Origin: Hyparrhenia diplandra
Lineage: Eukaryota > Streptophyta > Magnoliopsida > Poales > Poaceae
Direction of reading: 5' to 3'
Length of the DNA: 64,000 nt
Assembly: GCA_015847255.1 (NCBI GenBank)
Contig: JADLZK010009254.1
Span: forward strand, 1 to 64,000
Positions within the stretch are counted from its first letter, which is position 1; the number at the start of each line of letters is the position of its first letter. The translations under genes were made by a program, and so were the position numbers. The notes under the pieces are model-generated. The model saw only the letters and a list, made by a program, of their open reading frames with translations. It had not been told where the DNA came from and did not search any database. Below, piece after piece: positions 1 through 11,439 of this stretch.

Positions 1-1240
1 GTTCAGGATAAAAGTTGAATTTTCCATCGTATATGCTTTTTTTTTTTTTTTCTTTCTGAGGAAAATTCAGGTGCCGGCACAGACGTACAGTAGGACTAGC
101 ATTAGCAGTCGCCCGTTGAGTGATTTACGTACTCTAGCTTTCCTAAAGCACTCTCAAGACCCGATCCATTGTATGTATATGTATTATATTTACAATATTT
201 CATGACGTTTCTCATATCCAATGCAGCATGTACCGAGTCGACACTATGGATGCTTTTAGGAATCGATGAGTGGATGATGACAGTATGTTCCAAACAACTG
301 CCGTGAACCAAGAGAAGGAGAAGGACATGTTCTACAGTGGTTACAGTGGTGGGCTCGTTTGGTTCCATGCCGCAAGTCGCCACGTCTAATGAGCGTCGAG
401 TTGTGATCGATGTGGGCGGAGTTTTCGGCCACCACACTCTGTGACGTGATTTGTAATGTGGAGAACTATGGTAGTCTCATTTAAGTCGGTAACCAAACAA
501 CTACCGTGATCCTCGTGGCGGGACTGTAGCCCTAGCCAAAACACTCCCAAAGTTGCAGAGGAATGTTGTCTCTTACAAAACACTATTGAAAAACAATCAA
601 AATCGGTCGGCTTATCGGTAGGCCATAGTATGATAATAATAATGTCCCATGGCCGTAATAGTGGTTTGTTCCTGTGGAAAAAAATCACGTGACCGTAGAT
701 CGTGGTATGATAGTAACGTCCCCGCAGTCATTTGGAACATCACCTAACACCACCACTGTCTATTAGCTAGATAGATACTCATTTTCACCAGCATTCACGC
801 AAACATTTAATCTACCATTATGTTTTTTCCTATATGCTTGCAACTCACGTTTATTTTCCATTTTTATTTTTCAACGCTTGAAAGTCACGTTATTACCATT
901 TTGATTTTCTAGGTGGAACCGTACCAGCGGTGCGCAGCAGACCATTGGATAGCTAGGGTCGTGAAAAGTAACGATAAAGCTGGTTTTATCGATAATAAAT
1001 TCTACTTATTTTAATAGGACGCTAGAACCAAACAACCCCGTGGATCGACAAAAGTACTTCCATCATCTGTTCCACGCCACTGAGAGTGAGATTGTAGTTC
1101 AAGTTTTATACTAAAGCCAAATTTTTTGTATCTTTGTTATAACAAAAAGGCCAGACATCTCAACTTAATAATGTTTCAAACCGATATATTCATCTTGTAA
1201 TTACACACTATGGAAGATCTAAGGTCGTACAACTAATATG
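1..1240. repeat. Diverged duplicated block A, copy 1 (copy 2 at 10558-11340)
   Basis: This stretch matches 10558-11340 in the same orientation. The openings correspond (a 'ttcaggataaa..ttgaattttc' start), followed by a shared 'gtacagtaggactagca' string and 'actctagctttcctaaagca'. Later both share the 'gatgcttttaag/agg..gatgagtggatgatgaca' segment and the 'cacctaacaccaccattgtctag' segment. Small indels are frequent, so the duplication is not recent. I see no convincing gene in it; short open frames on both strands differ between the copies. It is part of a larger A-B-C series of repeated blocks over 1-12.5 kb. Confidence 0.7.
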
Positions 1241-2009
1241 CATGATTTTCTTAAGCTGGTTAGTTGTTGTGTTAGAACTTAGCCGCATTTTATACCCATC
1301 AGCAACCAAACGTGCCCCACGATGTCTCTTTTTGGATCCGTCGTGGCATAGCGCTAGCCTCCAGGAGGGCAATCCATCCTACGACCCCACTAGTGTCCCT
1401 CACGTGGAACATACTGAGGGTGAGATTACGCCTCCCACGTGGAACCCGTAATGTACTGTATACATGCATATTGTCATCGTTATATTTGTCTGGTACACGG
1501 CACCAGGGGTGTAAAAAAGTTTCGTTAATAAACTAACTAATATTCACCATATATGACAAGTACACAATTGGTATTTTCCTTTAGCGGTGCACCACCACTG
1601 ACTATCATCAATCTCTTGCAGCCTTTTCGTTCCCTGATGGAGTAAAAGGGACTTTCGTGTTGTTTGACCTGTTTTTGTCCCGTTCTACAGTAGAATGCCT
1701 ACCAGCAATCAGTGCTGATGTAAGCAAAGGCAAAACGATCGATGCCGTGCGCGTGCCAACCGAAGAGATCCCGTTTCGTAAGTAGTCGACACGATCGAGA
1801 GTTGCCAGAGCTGTGCAAAGTGCGACATGACAAACATCTTCGATTACCATCTCCATTTCTAAACGACAAGAGTGACGTGCTAATCTTTTTTTAAAAAAAA
1901 ACTATCGTGGCAAAACCCCGTCGATGCCCGTTAATTGTGGAAAACAAGATCGTGAGTGCTAATCTTACAAATTCATTAGACCAATTACTCGAATCAAATT
2001 GGTAGGAGA
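1241..2009. other. Intergenic segment with a short repeated module
   Basis: No gene is supported here. Around 1612-1700 the string 'ctcttgcagccttttcgttccctgatgg' begins a module that recurs near 9740-9790 and 13140-13200, next to 'agtagaatgcc' and 'gatgccgtgcg' strings also seen at 10200-10270. The 'cctcccacgtggaacccgt' motif at 1430 recurs at 7640. These point to a third diverged duplicated block, rearranged relative to blocks A to C. Confidence 0.5.
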
Positions 2010-2945
2010 CATTCAGACATGCAAGACGTGCGGTGCCACTATGTAATGCCTTCGAAATGGCCAAATTGGTGGGGGAAAGAAACGAATGCACTAGCCGGGA
2101 ATCGAAAATGGGGCACATTGTCCTCTGCACCACGGGCTTGGGTGGCAGTCGGTGCATCGCTGTGTGCCCCACTTTTCATCCCTAGCGCTGCCGCCAACCT
2201 GGCCGCCCAGCTGCACAGCACCGCCAGTACCGCTGTCGTGGTGAGCCTCGTGGTCGCCACCATCATCAGGCCTCTTGGCAAAGCGAGAGGCGCCGTCGCC
2301 GCCATTGGAGCTGGTGAAGAGCCAGCCAATCGCCCATACAGTAACCTTGGCAAGAGAGAATGCGCGCTAGTGGAATTTTGGGTCGAGGAGGTTGACGGGG
2401 TTGCTAATGCTCCACGTCGCGGTCGGTGGCGGCCAAGAGCAGCAGACATGACGACGACGGAGTTGGGATCGGGAGCGGGGAGGAGGAAATGTTCAAACTT
2501 TTGAATCCAACGACGGCGAAAACAGACGCTGGTGCACAAGAATCGAGGAGGGAGAAAGGACGGAGGGTCAGACCGGCACCGGTAGGCAGCGAGAGACACA
2601 CGAGCTGGCGGCCAGAACTCTTTGTTGCGCACTCAGGCAAGTTTTATGTAGCAGAGGCACGGGAGTGGCTGGGAAGGAAGGAAGGAAGGAAGGGTGCTCC
2701 GGTCATTTGTGTTGTGGAGCCTACATGTGTTCTTTTTCGGTTAGTGTGGCCTAAACCCAAAACGTATGCATATGATCATATTGACACTCATGTCAACTCA
2801 CCACTTTCTTAGACTCAGTAGGATTTATTTTTGCGAAAAGTAAACCGACACCGAGCTAAAGTTAAAGGAAAGATATGGCCTTATGAGCATTAATTGTACA
2901 AACAGTGGGCATGTATGACAAGGAACAAATACATAGAAAGCATAT
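2010..2945. repeat. Duplicated block B, copy 1 (copy 2 at about 11440-12325)
   Basis: The segment is similar to 11440-12325. Both share 'gccgtcgccgcc/gttgtcgccacc..ttggagctggtgaa', 'ctaatgctccacgtc', 'ggaggaaa..gttcaaacttttgaatcca' and 'gtgttccggtcatttgtgttg'. A 197-codon minus-strand frame (2632-2039) and its counterpart near 11822-11586 keep a few residues in common, but the second is broken and neither resembles a protein I know. I treat them as non-coding or captured sequence. Confidence 0.65.
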
Positions 2946-3295
2946 ATATCTATGTGTGCGATTAAGTTATAAACATGGGTGGATCAAACGTGGGGGCTAT
3001 ATGGGGGCTCAAGCCCCCCTGCACGCTAAAGCTCCATAGATTTAACACTGAGATAGGGAGAGGGGAGAGAGTACTTGGGAAGAAAAGGGAGAGTGAGAAC
3101 ATTTGGAGGAGAAAGGGAGATGAGTCCCTCTTTCCTAGTACATAACACAAATTACTAGAAAATCTATGGAGAGTTCCTGATCACAAATTAGAGCCAAATA
3201 TACTAACTTTTAAGTAAAAAAAAAAACCTCCAACATACATTGTATATCTATTTCTAAAATAGCCAGCCATCCATTCCGTTGTTCTCACCGGCTAA

Positions 3296-3563
3296 GAGCA
3301 ACTCAATAGCCAAATTTCATTGTTTACCCATTTTATAAAATAGAAAAGTTATCAAAAAAGAAGAAATCCACAATAGACTTATTATTTTACAAAACCATAT
3401 AGCAAAGGGCTATGGCTGGCTATATTTGACCCACGAGATTTCAGGGATAGCATGTTTGCTATTTTACAAAATCATATGGCACGCGTCTATTGTAGTTCAA
3501 TTTTTTCTCGAAAAAAAACCATACACCCAACAAACAAGGATAGCACATCTATTGGAGTTGCTC
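3296..3563. mobile_element. Tourist-like MITE with TAA target duplication
   Basis: A 268 bp element has terminal inverted repeats: left GAGCAACTCAATAG, right complement GAGCAACTCCAATAG. It is flanked by TAA on both sides (3293-3295 and 3564-3566). A TAA duplication with a short inverted repeat is the pattern of PIF/Harbinger-derived Tourist MITEs. It has no coding capacity. The duplicated copy at 5929-6509 has the same ends but contains a SINE insertion. Confidence 0.75.
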
Positions 3564-4569
3564 TAAATAAAGCTAGCGGCGCCCGCTAGCTATCACGCTC
3601 GCCCCTACCAAACTACGCGTGTCTAGTGCTAGACTTAGCTCGTACAAGTGTAGCTCTATCGCGCTCGACCCTGCCAAACTACGTGTGTCTAGTGCTAGAA
3701 TTAGCTCGTACAAGTGTAGCTCGAGCAGCCCCGACACAGTTTTGATTTTGGACAATACTACATATAACAAGGCTGCTGGAGGACTCTAGTTAAGAGCGAC
3801 TCCAAGAGATCTCTTGGAGATCCTCTAAGGCACTTTTATTTTACAAAATGGCTAAATCGTAGATTTTAGCATTTACGTTCTCTTGGAGATGCTCCAGGTG
3901 TTGAAGTGGTGTAAGATAGAGTGTCTCGACCACCATGGACATTGGTACGGTCACCAAGCACCTCTATCCATGCTTAAAAATAGATGTTGTCATATCCCCT
4001 TCTATAGTCTAACCTCCCACGTTTGAATCAAAATGCAAGTCGACATAAACAAACTTGTCACCGATGGGGGTTTGCCCTTGAGAAAGGAGAGAGTGCTACA
4101 TCTACACGAAGCATCCATGTCGATCGTTAGCGAGGAATAGAATCTACACAGTGCAAGTAATGAGGTTACATGGGTATATTTGGATTGCAACCTAAGGCCC
4201 TATGTAGTGTGGCTTGGACTGGTGCTCTAAAAAAAATAGACCGAGAGTATTTGATCATCGTTTTGCACGCTATATACAACTATCGATGTCCAAGGCAGAA
4301 AAAATCAAGTGCAATGATTGTACAAGGGTTGATACACCCACTGAGTAAACAAATCAGAGAATTTGCGGGTTCCTTCCTACTAGTATTTCTCAAATTAGCT
4401 AGCAATCAGTGCTTTATTTGTCTATTTTGTGCCATGGGACGTAGAGAAAGAGAAACCATTCTCCCTAGTGTCGCGGATTGCTTACTTTTTGGTTCCTAGT
4501 ACCGTCAACACACCATAGAAGAGTTAAAGGCACAAATAAACTTAGACAACCATGGTTTTCTTAGACAGT

Positions 4570-4685
4570 ATTTGGTTTGTTGTCACAGCTTGGTTAGCCT
4601 AACGTTTTCCCATAACTTACCTTACAAAATGTGGCAGAACTAGACTTTATAGTAGCCTAGTTTATGTGTGACAAACAACCAAATG
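4570..4685. mobile_element. Short inverted-repeat (MITE-like) element
   Basis: The ends read TTTGGTTTGTTGTCACA and TGTGACAAACAACCAAA, which are near-perfect reverse complements around about 80 bp of AT-rich sequence. A second copy is at 7428-7541 within duplicated block C. It has no coding capacity. The superfamily is not assigned because no clear target duplication is visible. Confidence 0.5.
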
Positions 4686-4698
4686 ACCATAGATGATG

Positions 4699-5574
4699 CC
4701 GGCACATGCTCACCAAAATCAAGCACGCATCTCCACAACGAAGCACCAAAATCAAGCATGCCACAGGTCCGTCAGGTTGAATCCCGCCACGATCCCGATG
4801 GAGCGGTCGAGCTCCCGAATGAAGACGTTGCGGTCCCGGCATCGGTCGCCCATCACGCGGCTGGCGCCGTGGCGTCGCCACCAGCGCCGACAGCCCCAAG
4901 CGCATCTCCACGGGTCGCGACTCGGGCGGGCCCGCCGCTGCACGCAGCGTCGCGGCATGGCAGCCACCTCCCGCGCGGATGGAGCGGAAGGAGAGCACCC
5001 GCGCGCGCCATCAGGAGCTCTGTGATGGTGTTGTTGGCGAGCACGCGCACCATGGCGCCAGCAGCCCGCGTAGCGAACGAGGTGTCGCGGCGCCTTCATC
5101 ACCGCTGCACCGCACAAAGGGTGCATGCCGCTCAAGTGCCGGCGCGCGTCGCCGCACACGCTGTGCCAGAGCTCGCGATCGGGCTGCCACCGCCTTCATC
5201 ACCGCCGTCGTAGCTCTCCATCCCCCCACGCACGCCAGCAGTAGCGGCCCCGTGTCCTCGTCGTCGTCGGGCAGAAGCGGCACGGGGTGAGTCGGTGTTG
5301 GGGTGGGGTGGTGCCGAGGTCCGGCACGCCACCATTATGGAGACGGAGCGAATCGGACGACGAGGTGAGGAGCGAAGAGGTGACTTGAATCGGGCGCAGT
5401 GGTCGGTCCTAGACAAAGCCACGAGAACGTAGGGGTGGCCGTTTCCAAAGAAGCCCGGCTAAGGCAAGCACGGCTGGCTTCCTAAGCGGCGTGGCTAAGG
5501 AGCCCAAAATTGCAACCAAACACAATTTTTTGGCCCAACTAAGCCTGGGTAGGGAATTTGGGTGCAACCAAACA
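4699..5574. other. GC-rich segment unique to one repeat copy; possible captured gene fragment
   Basis: This roughly 875 bp segment separates block C copies 1 and 2 and is not repeated after copy 2. 4700-5440 is strikingly GC-rich against AT-rich neighbours, and several overlapping frames are open on both strands, so frame openness is not evidence of coding. Its right part (5440-5575) has 'gcaaccaaacacaatt' and 'ggtgcaaccaaacata' strings, like those at the ends of the inverted-repeat insertion at 47.26-50.75 kb. A gene fragment carried by a DNA transposon is plausible. I do not recognise the product. Confidence 0.35.
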
Positions 5575-5928
5575 TACCTATATCTTTGTGTGCGATTAAG
5601 TCATAAACATGGGTGGATCAAACGTAGGGGCTATATGGGGGCTCAAGCCCCCCCCTAAGCTCTATAGATTTTAACACTGAGATAGAGAGAGGGGAGAGAG
5701 TAAAAGGGAGAGTGAGAACATTTGGAGGAAAAAGGGAGATGAGTCCCTCTTTCCTAGTACATAACACAAATTACTAGCAAATCCCTAGATAGCTAGTATG
5801 GAGATGAGTTCCTAATCACAAATTAGAGCCAAATATACTAACTTTTAAGTAAAAAGACACCTCCAACATATATTGTATATCTATTTCTAAAATAGCCAGC
5901 CATCCATTCCGTTGTTCTCACCGGCCAA

Positions 5929-6509
5929 GAGCAACTCAATAGCCAAATTTTATTGTTTACCCATTTTGTAAAATAGAAAACTTATATAAAAAAAATCCAC
6001 AGTAGACTTACTTTTTTTTTTTTTTTTTGAGATTACACAAGCATAACGCAGACACTCAACACGCACGCACACTCACCCCTATGAACACACGTGACGCAAA
6101 CCCTACCCCCTATGAGCACCTTCGAAGGATCTGAGCCGGCAAATCTTGAAGTTCGAAGTCACCATCGGCGCCGCTATCGACGGGACGTCGCCTACCACTT
6201 AATGCATAGCGCCGGAAAATCCTGAAATAAATCCAGATAGTGTCGCACCCAGATTTGAATCCCGGGTGGGAGCCCCCCTAACCAATGACCTTTTCCATTG
6301 AGCCATGAGCCCCTTGGACAAGTAGACTTACTATTTTACAAAACCATATAGCAAAAGGCTATGGCTGGCTATATATGACCCACGAGATTTCATGGATAGC
6401 ATGTTTATTATTTTGCAAAATCATATAGCACGTCTGTTGGAGTTCAAATTTTTCTCAAAAAAAACCATACAACCTACGAACAAGGATAGCATATTTCTTG
6501 GAGTTGCTC
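5929..6509. mobile_element. Second copy of the Tourist-like MITE, split by a SINE
   Basis: The left end is gagcaactcaatag and the right end is ggagttgctc followed by TAA. The left TAA has mutated to CAA. The interior matches the MITE at 3296-3563 except for the SINE and its target duplication. Confidence 0.7.
6013..6320 (-). mobile_element. tRNA-derived SINE with 12-bp target duplication
   Basis: A roughly 308 bp element is flanked by the direct repeat AGTAGACTTACT (6001-6012 and 6321-6332). On the minus strand it begins with a tRNA-like head: an A-box-like TGGCTCAATGGAAAAGG and a B-box-like GGGATTCAAATC. It ends in a long A tract, read as T's at about 6013-6029. The body resembles a common grass SINE type. 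The empty site is present in block C copy 1, so it inserted after the duplication. Confidence 0.85.
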
Positions 6510-7680
6510 TAATAAAGCTAGCGGTGCCCACTAGCTATCACGCTCGCTCCTACCAACTACGTGTGTCTAGTGCTAGAATTAGCCTGTACAAGTATAGCTC
6601 GAGCAGTCCCGACACAGTTTTGATTTTGGATAATGCTACATATAACAAGGCGGTTGGATGACTCTATTTTTTTAAGAGCATCTCCAAGAGATCTCTTGGA
6701 GATTCTCTAAGGCACTTCTATTTTACAAAATGGCTAAATCGTGGATTTTAGCATTTATGTTTACCTAATCTATTTGAGATGCTCCAGGTGTTGAAGCGGT
6801 GTAAGATAGAGTGTCTCGACCACCATGGACATTGGTACGTACGGTCACCAAGCACCTCTATCCATGCTTAAAAACAGATGTTATCCTATCCCCTTCTATA
6901 GTCTAACCTCCCATGTTTGAATCAATGCAAGTCGACATAAACAAACTTGTCACTGATGGGGGTTTGCCCTTGAGAAGGGGAGAGTGCTACATCTACACGA
7001 AGCATCCATGTCGATCGTTAGCGAGGAAGAGAATCTACACAGCGCATATCTGGATTGCAACCTAAGGCCCTATGTAGTGTGGCTTGGACTGCTGCTCTAA
7101 AAAAAAAAAATAGGCCGAGAGTATTTGATCATCGTTTTGCACGCTATATACAACTATCGATGTCCAAGGCAGAAAAAAATTAAGTGCAATGATTGTACAA
7201 GGGATGATACGCCCACCGAGGCACCGACTAAACAAATCAGAAAAATTTGCGTGTTCCTTCCTACACGTATTTCTCAAGCAATCAGTGGTTTATTATTTAT
7301 AACTTGTGCCATGAGGCGTAGAGAAAGGGAAACCATTCTCCCTAGTTGCGGATTGCTTATTTTTTGGTTCCTAGTACCGTCAGCACACCGTAGAAAGACT
7401 TTAAGGCACAAATGAACTTAGGCAACCAATTGGTTTTGTTGTCACACAGCTTGGTTAGCCTAACTTTTTCCCATAACTTACGTTACAAAATGTGGCAAAA
7501 CTAGGCTTATAGTAGTCTAGCTATGTGTGACAAACAACCAAACGACCAAAGATGATGCCATTTTGCATACGTCGGCGCGACATAGCGCATCGCGTGGAGC
7601 TTTACCTTACCGTACGTTGTCCGCCCGTGCATAACGCGTCTCCCACGTGGAACCCGTGTATCTGGTCTGAATTCTTTTTC

Positions 7681-9479
7681 TTTTTTTTCGAGACCACGCC
7701 CACCTAAGTTGGCGCGTATTTCATTAAGCGAAAGGCCAAAAAGAAGGGCCGGTAATCGGATATTAGAGGATACGCGAAGTAACCCTCGGGTTACTCACGA
7801 AATCCCGACACAAACAGACAAAGAAGAAACGAAAGGGAGGGATGGGGCGGACCCTCCAACTAACAACCCCAAAAAGCTGAACCTAATACAACAAAAAAGA
7901 TCACACAACACCCGGTAGCTAGCTTACGATCGAGCTAAACGCGACAACAGCGGCAAAGCATCCGCTGGAAACCAATAGAAGCGGCAAAGCATCCGCTAGA
8001 GGGAACAGCGGCAAAGCATCCGCTAGGAACAACCACGGCAAAGAAAGCACCGGGCCGGAAAAGACGACAACCGCTTGGACGGCGAACCCCCGCAAGGGCG
8101 GCCGCGACCTCGGCGGTCGGTGCAGATCGAAACGCAGCTGTATGACGCGACCTCGGCAAAGCCGAAACGCAGCTCAGAACGCATCCGCGACCTCGAGGCA
8201 CTTATGGCCGAAATGCAGGCTCGTGAAGGAACCGGGAGGCGGCACCCAAACAAGCGATGACGGGAGCACCTCGGGCGGCAAAGCATCCGCCGGAAACGAA
8301 CCTCGGCAAGCAAAGCATCCGCCGGAAAGAAACATGGCGGCAAAGCATCCGCCCAAGAACAAGAGCACCCTCGGCGACCAAAGCATCCGCCGGAACGACA
8401 ACACTGGCTAGACATACCCGAGTGAGAGTAAAATGAAGCTCAAAAAGGATCGAGACGAGCAAACCGACCAAGAAGGGGAACGGGCCGTAGGGACCGGAGG
8501 AGTGCTGAAACGTTGCCTCAGGAAGGAGATCGGCACCCCGGACGCCCGACAACGCAGCGGGGAGCACCAAAGGTCTTTCGACCCCGCCGCAAGACGGACC
8601 GCCCGGCCCGACAAGTCTGCGCGAACCCAACTTCCACCATCCGCCCGGTGAGAGGCCCGGCGCACCTGCGCAGCACCACCATGAAGCCCAAACGCACGGC
8701 CGCACCACCTCGGCCCCACCACCACGGCGGCGCCACCACCGAGAACGAGACGAACGGAAGAAGGATCGCAGCCACCCCCGCAATGCCGGGCCGCATGTGG
8801 ATGAAAGACGACGCCCCCATGGAGGTGCATGGCGCCTTGGCGCCACCGTCATCTACTGCCGAGGCCGAGCCGAAGCTCACTCCTCCACAAGAGCAGCACG
8901 GCGACGTCAAGGCCCCAAGTAGCCGGGCCCGAAGCCCCAGGATTAAAGCCGACCCCGTCGGCCCGCAGCCGAGGAAGACGTCTCACGCCGAGACGCCGGA
9001 AGAGGGGTGGAGGGCGGTGCCGGCGCTTAGATCGGGGGCCGGCGCCCGTGATCCGGCCAAGAACCACCGTCCCCCGGCCGCCACGGCGCGCTGCCACCAC
9101 CGGAAGCCCGCGTGCCGCCGCCGGCGTAAAATCGCGCACCGGGGCGGCGAGAGGAGGGGGTTGCGACGCCCAAAGGGCGAATCCGGCCGTGGCGGGCGCG
9201 GATCCGGCCAAGCCGTGTCCTCCGGCGGCGAGCTCGTCGGCGGGAAGAAGCCGGGAGGGCGGAGCGGGAGGGGTGGGGTGGAGGAGAGAGAGAGGAGCTC
9301 GCGGCGCCGCCTGTTGAGGGGCCGGCCGCCGCCGCCGCCGGCGAGCAAGGGGCGGCGACGGCGGCCGGAAGGGGGCCGGGCGGCGGGAGCCCGGACGAGG
9401 CGACGGAGGCGCCCCGAAGTCGCCCCGGGAGCGGGCGCCGGGAGCCGGGCGAACGGATTTTCGCATTCACATTGTTTAT
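7681..9479 (-). mobile_element. GC-rich non-LTR retroelement, non-autonomous, with 12-bp target duplication
   Basis: The 1.8 kb insertion is flanked exactly by GAATTCTTTTTC (7669-7680 and 9480-9491). On the minus strand its 3' end is '..CTTAATGAAATACGCG..' closing with GGTCTCG and A's, the layout of plant L1-type LINE 3' ends. The 5' part (about 9460-8600) is very GC-rich, and the centre holds a repeated 16-bp motif. No reverse transcriptase or endonuclease motif is visible in any frame. Its 3' tail resembles that of the insertion at 42624-45819. It is a non-autonomous LINE relative or a 5'-rearranged LINE. Confidence 0.75.
7948..8396 (-). repeat. Interspersed GCGGATGCTTTGCCGC-type motif array
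   Basis: On the plus strand the string CGGCAAAGCATCCGC (or a one-base variant) recurs about eight times, near 7951, 7982, 8009, 8278, 8308, 8337 and 8380. Three copies at the left are spaced about 27-31 bp apart and the rest more widely. All lie inside the non-LTR element at 7681-9479 and are absent elsewhere in the window. Single units are imperfect palindromes. Confidence 0.7.
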
Positions 9480-9810
9480 GAATTCTTTTTCACTAACCAT
9501 CCGTGCTGCCAAAAGGTTTACCACTGTCCGCTGGCATGGCGCGTGAGGGTTGACTGCTTCTCGATCATCTTGTGCGGTTTCTTTTTTAAAGGAAAGGATC
9601 TTGTGCTGATCGGCCAGACCCACCACACTTGCTGCTCACCGTAGTCTCCTGGTACCCTATCAGCAAAGAGTCGTCAGAAAAGCATGGCTTCTTGACTCTC
9701 TCTCTCTGACGAAATGCTTTTCTTAGCACTCCCTTCATGGGGAAGGATCTCTTGCAACCTTTTCGTTTCCAGACAGAGACAAAATACTGAATTGTCCGGT
9801 CCTACTGGTA

Positions 9811-10128
9811 CTTCCTCCATCCCAAATTGTAAGTCGTTTGACTTTTTTGACAACAAGTTTTTAACCACTGCCTTATTCAAAAATTTGTGCAAAAATATCA
9901 CTTCTTTTGCCGTGACTTTTTTATTAATAAAAGTTTTTAAAGAATGACATTCAAAAATTTGTGAAAAATATCACTTCTTTTGCCGTGACTTTTTTTTTAT
10001 TAATAAAAGTTTTTTAAAGAATGACTTAAATTTGACTATATTTGCGCAAATTTTTTTGAATAAGACGAATGATCAAACTTAGAGCCAAAAAAAAGTCAAA
10101 CGACATATAATTTGGAATGGAGGGAAAG
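9811..10128. mobile_element. Stowaway-like MITE with internal tandem duplication
   Basis: The termini CTTCCTCCATCCC and GGAATGGAGGGAAAG are inverted repeats of the Stowaway type, and a TA dinucleotide lies on each side (9809-9810, 10129-10130). The interior carries a direct duplication with a period near 74 bp (9875-9948 and 9949-10025), which makes the element longer than usual. It has no coding capacity. Confidence 0.8.
9875..10025. repeat. 74-bp tandem duplication within the Stowaway MITE
   Basis: Two adjacent units both run from 'attcaaaaatttgtg' through 'atcacttcttttgccgtgac' to 'taaagaatgac'. They differ by a few indels in T and A runs. Confidence 0.8.
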
Positions 10129-10382
10129 TAGTTAAAAACAACATTTGCATTGCTAGGCAATTTCGTGTCGTTTAACTACTGTAACTACCTTTCCCCGCCG
10201 GTCGACAGTAGAATGCCCAGCAGTCATCACCGTGTAAAAAGCAAGCAAGCAAAAGCAGATAGATGCCGTGCGTGCCAACCGATCGAAACAGAGACCCATT
10301 GCGTACACTCGATCCAGAGGGAGGACGAGGAGGCAGCAGTCCGGCAGCAAGGACCTGAGCTGGTGGCGGCCTAGCCTCTGAG

Positions 10383-10402
10383 CTCTCTCTCTCTCTCTCT
10401 CT
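10383..10402. repeat. (CT)n microsatellite
   Basis: An uninterrupted CT dinucleotide run in the stretch between block copies. It is common near plant promoters, but no gene start is supported beside it. Confidence 0.7.
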
Positions 10403-10557
10403 GGCAATCTTTATGGAGCGGAGCGGAGCAGAGGCTTGCGGCATCGCGCTGAGCTGAGTGGCTGGAGGGCGTTCCGGTCATTTGCGTGGAGCGTGCGCGT
10501 CAATTTTGCTTTTGTGGGGATGATGACGTGCTGCTGTGCTGACGCGGTTTCATTTTG

Positions 10558-11340
10558 TTCAGGATAAAGTTTGAATTTTCGTATGCCTTTTTCTTTCTGG
10601 AGGAAATTACAGGTGCCGGCACAGAAGTACAGTAGGACTAGCAGTAGCAGTCGCCCGTTGTGTTATGTATACTCTAGCTTTCCTAAAGCACTCTCAAGAC
10701 TCCATGGATATTACGTACGTACTCGTATATTGCAATCTTTCATGAGTCATATCCTATGCAGAATGTACCGATCGAGTCGCCACTATGGATGCTTTTAAGA
10801 TCGATGAGCGGATGATGACAATATGTTGGGATTGATTACGTGAAGTTTGATCGGCGGTGTGCATGGAGAGAGGGACGTACATGTTCTACGAGTGGTGATT
10901 AGTCAAAATCAAGCGGCTTATAGACGAGAGAAGTGCCCCTCACGGTTTGTTTTGTGTCACAAAACATTACTAAAATAGCTACAATCAGCTGGTTTATCGG
11001 GTAGGCCGTAGTATTATGATAATAATGTTGCCATGGCCGTAACTGTGGTTTGTTGTTCATGTGAAGAAAAAAAATCATGTGACCGTAGGCCGTAATATGA
11101 TAGTAATGTCCCCGGCGATCATTTGGAAAATCACCTAACACCACCATTGTCTAGCACGTAGCTAGATAGATACTCATTCTCACGAGCATTCAGTGGGATC
11201 CTAAGAATCGAGGTCACTTATCTACCATTATGTTTTTTTTTTCCTATACGCGTGCAACTCACATTTATTTACCTTTTCAATTTTTCAACCCTTGAAAGTT
11301 ACGCTAATTTACTGCTTTATTTTCTACTCCCTCCATCTCA
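10558..11340. repeat. Duplicated block A, copy 2
   Basis: Same order of shared strings as 1-1240, with many indels. The right end runs into a truncated Stowaway terminus ('ctccctccatctcaaattgtaa' at about 11333), where similarity to copy 1 stops. Confidence 0.7.
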
Positions 11341-11439
11341 AATTGTAAATCGTTCCAATAATCTTGAAGAGTCAGAGCTTCTCAGGTTTGACCTAATTTA
11401 TGTGACAAGATAATAACATTCATAATGCCAACTAAATAT

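Larger units (their letters stand above)
2945..4698. repeat. Duplicated block C, copy 1 (copy 2 at 5575-7558; short copy 12325-12540)
   Basis: It begins with 'tatctatgtgtgcgattaag' and 'ataaacatgggtggat', and ends at 'ccatagatgatgcc'. The second copy follows the same order over 5575-7558. Copy 2 has gained a SINE at 6013-6320, while copy 1 has the empty site. A truncated third copy (12325-12540) lies at the end of block B copy 2. No gene is supported in either copy. The block includes a Tourist-like MITE and two further short inverted-repeat elements. Confidence 0.8.
5575..7558. repeat. Duplicated block C, copy 2, carrying a SINE insertion
   Basis: Collinear with 2945-4698 from 'tatctttgtgtgcgattaag' to 'caaagatgatgcca'. 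It differs by many substitutions and by the SINE at 6013-6320, which sits inside this copy's Tourist-like MITE. No gene is supported. Confidence 0.8.

Noticed and set aside
2039..2632. 197-codon minus-strand frame
   Set aside because: The duplicated counterpart near 11.6-11.8 kb is broken and the residues are not conserved as a protein.
7940..8400. CRISPR-like array
   Set aside because: Units are irregularly spaced, lie inside a plant retroelement, and CRISPR does not occur in plant nuclear DNA.
8202..9626. Several 120-320 codon frames
   Set aside because: Same GC-rich effect. One frame runs across the exact insertion boundary at 9479, so it cannot be a real gene.
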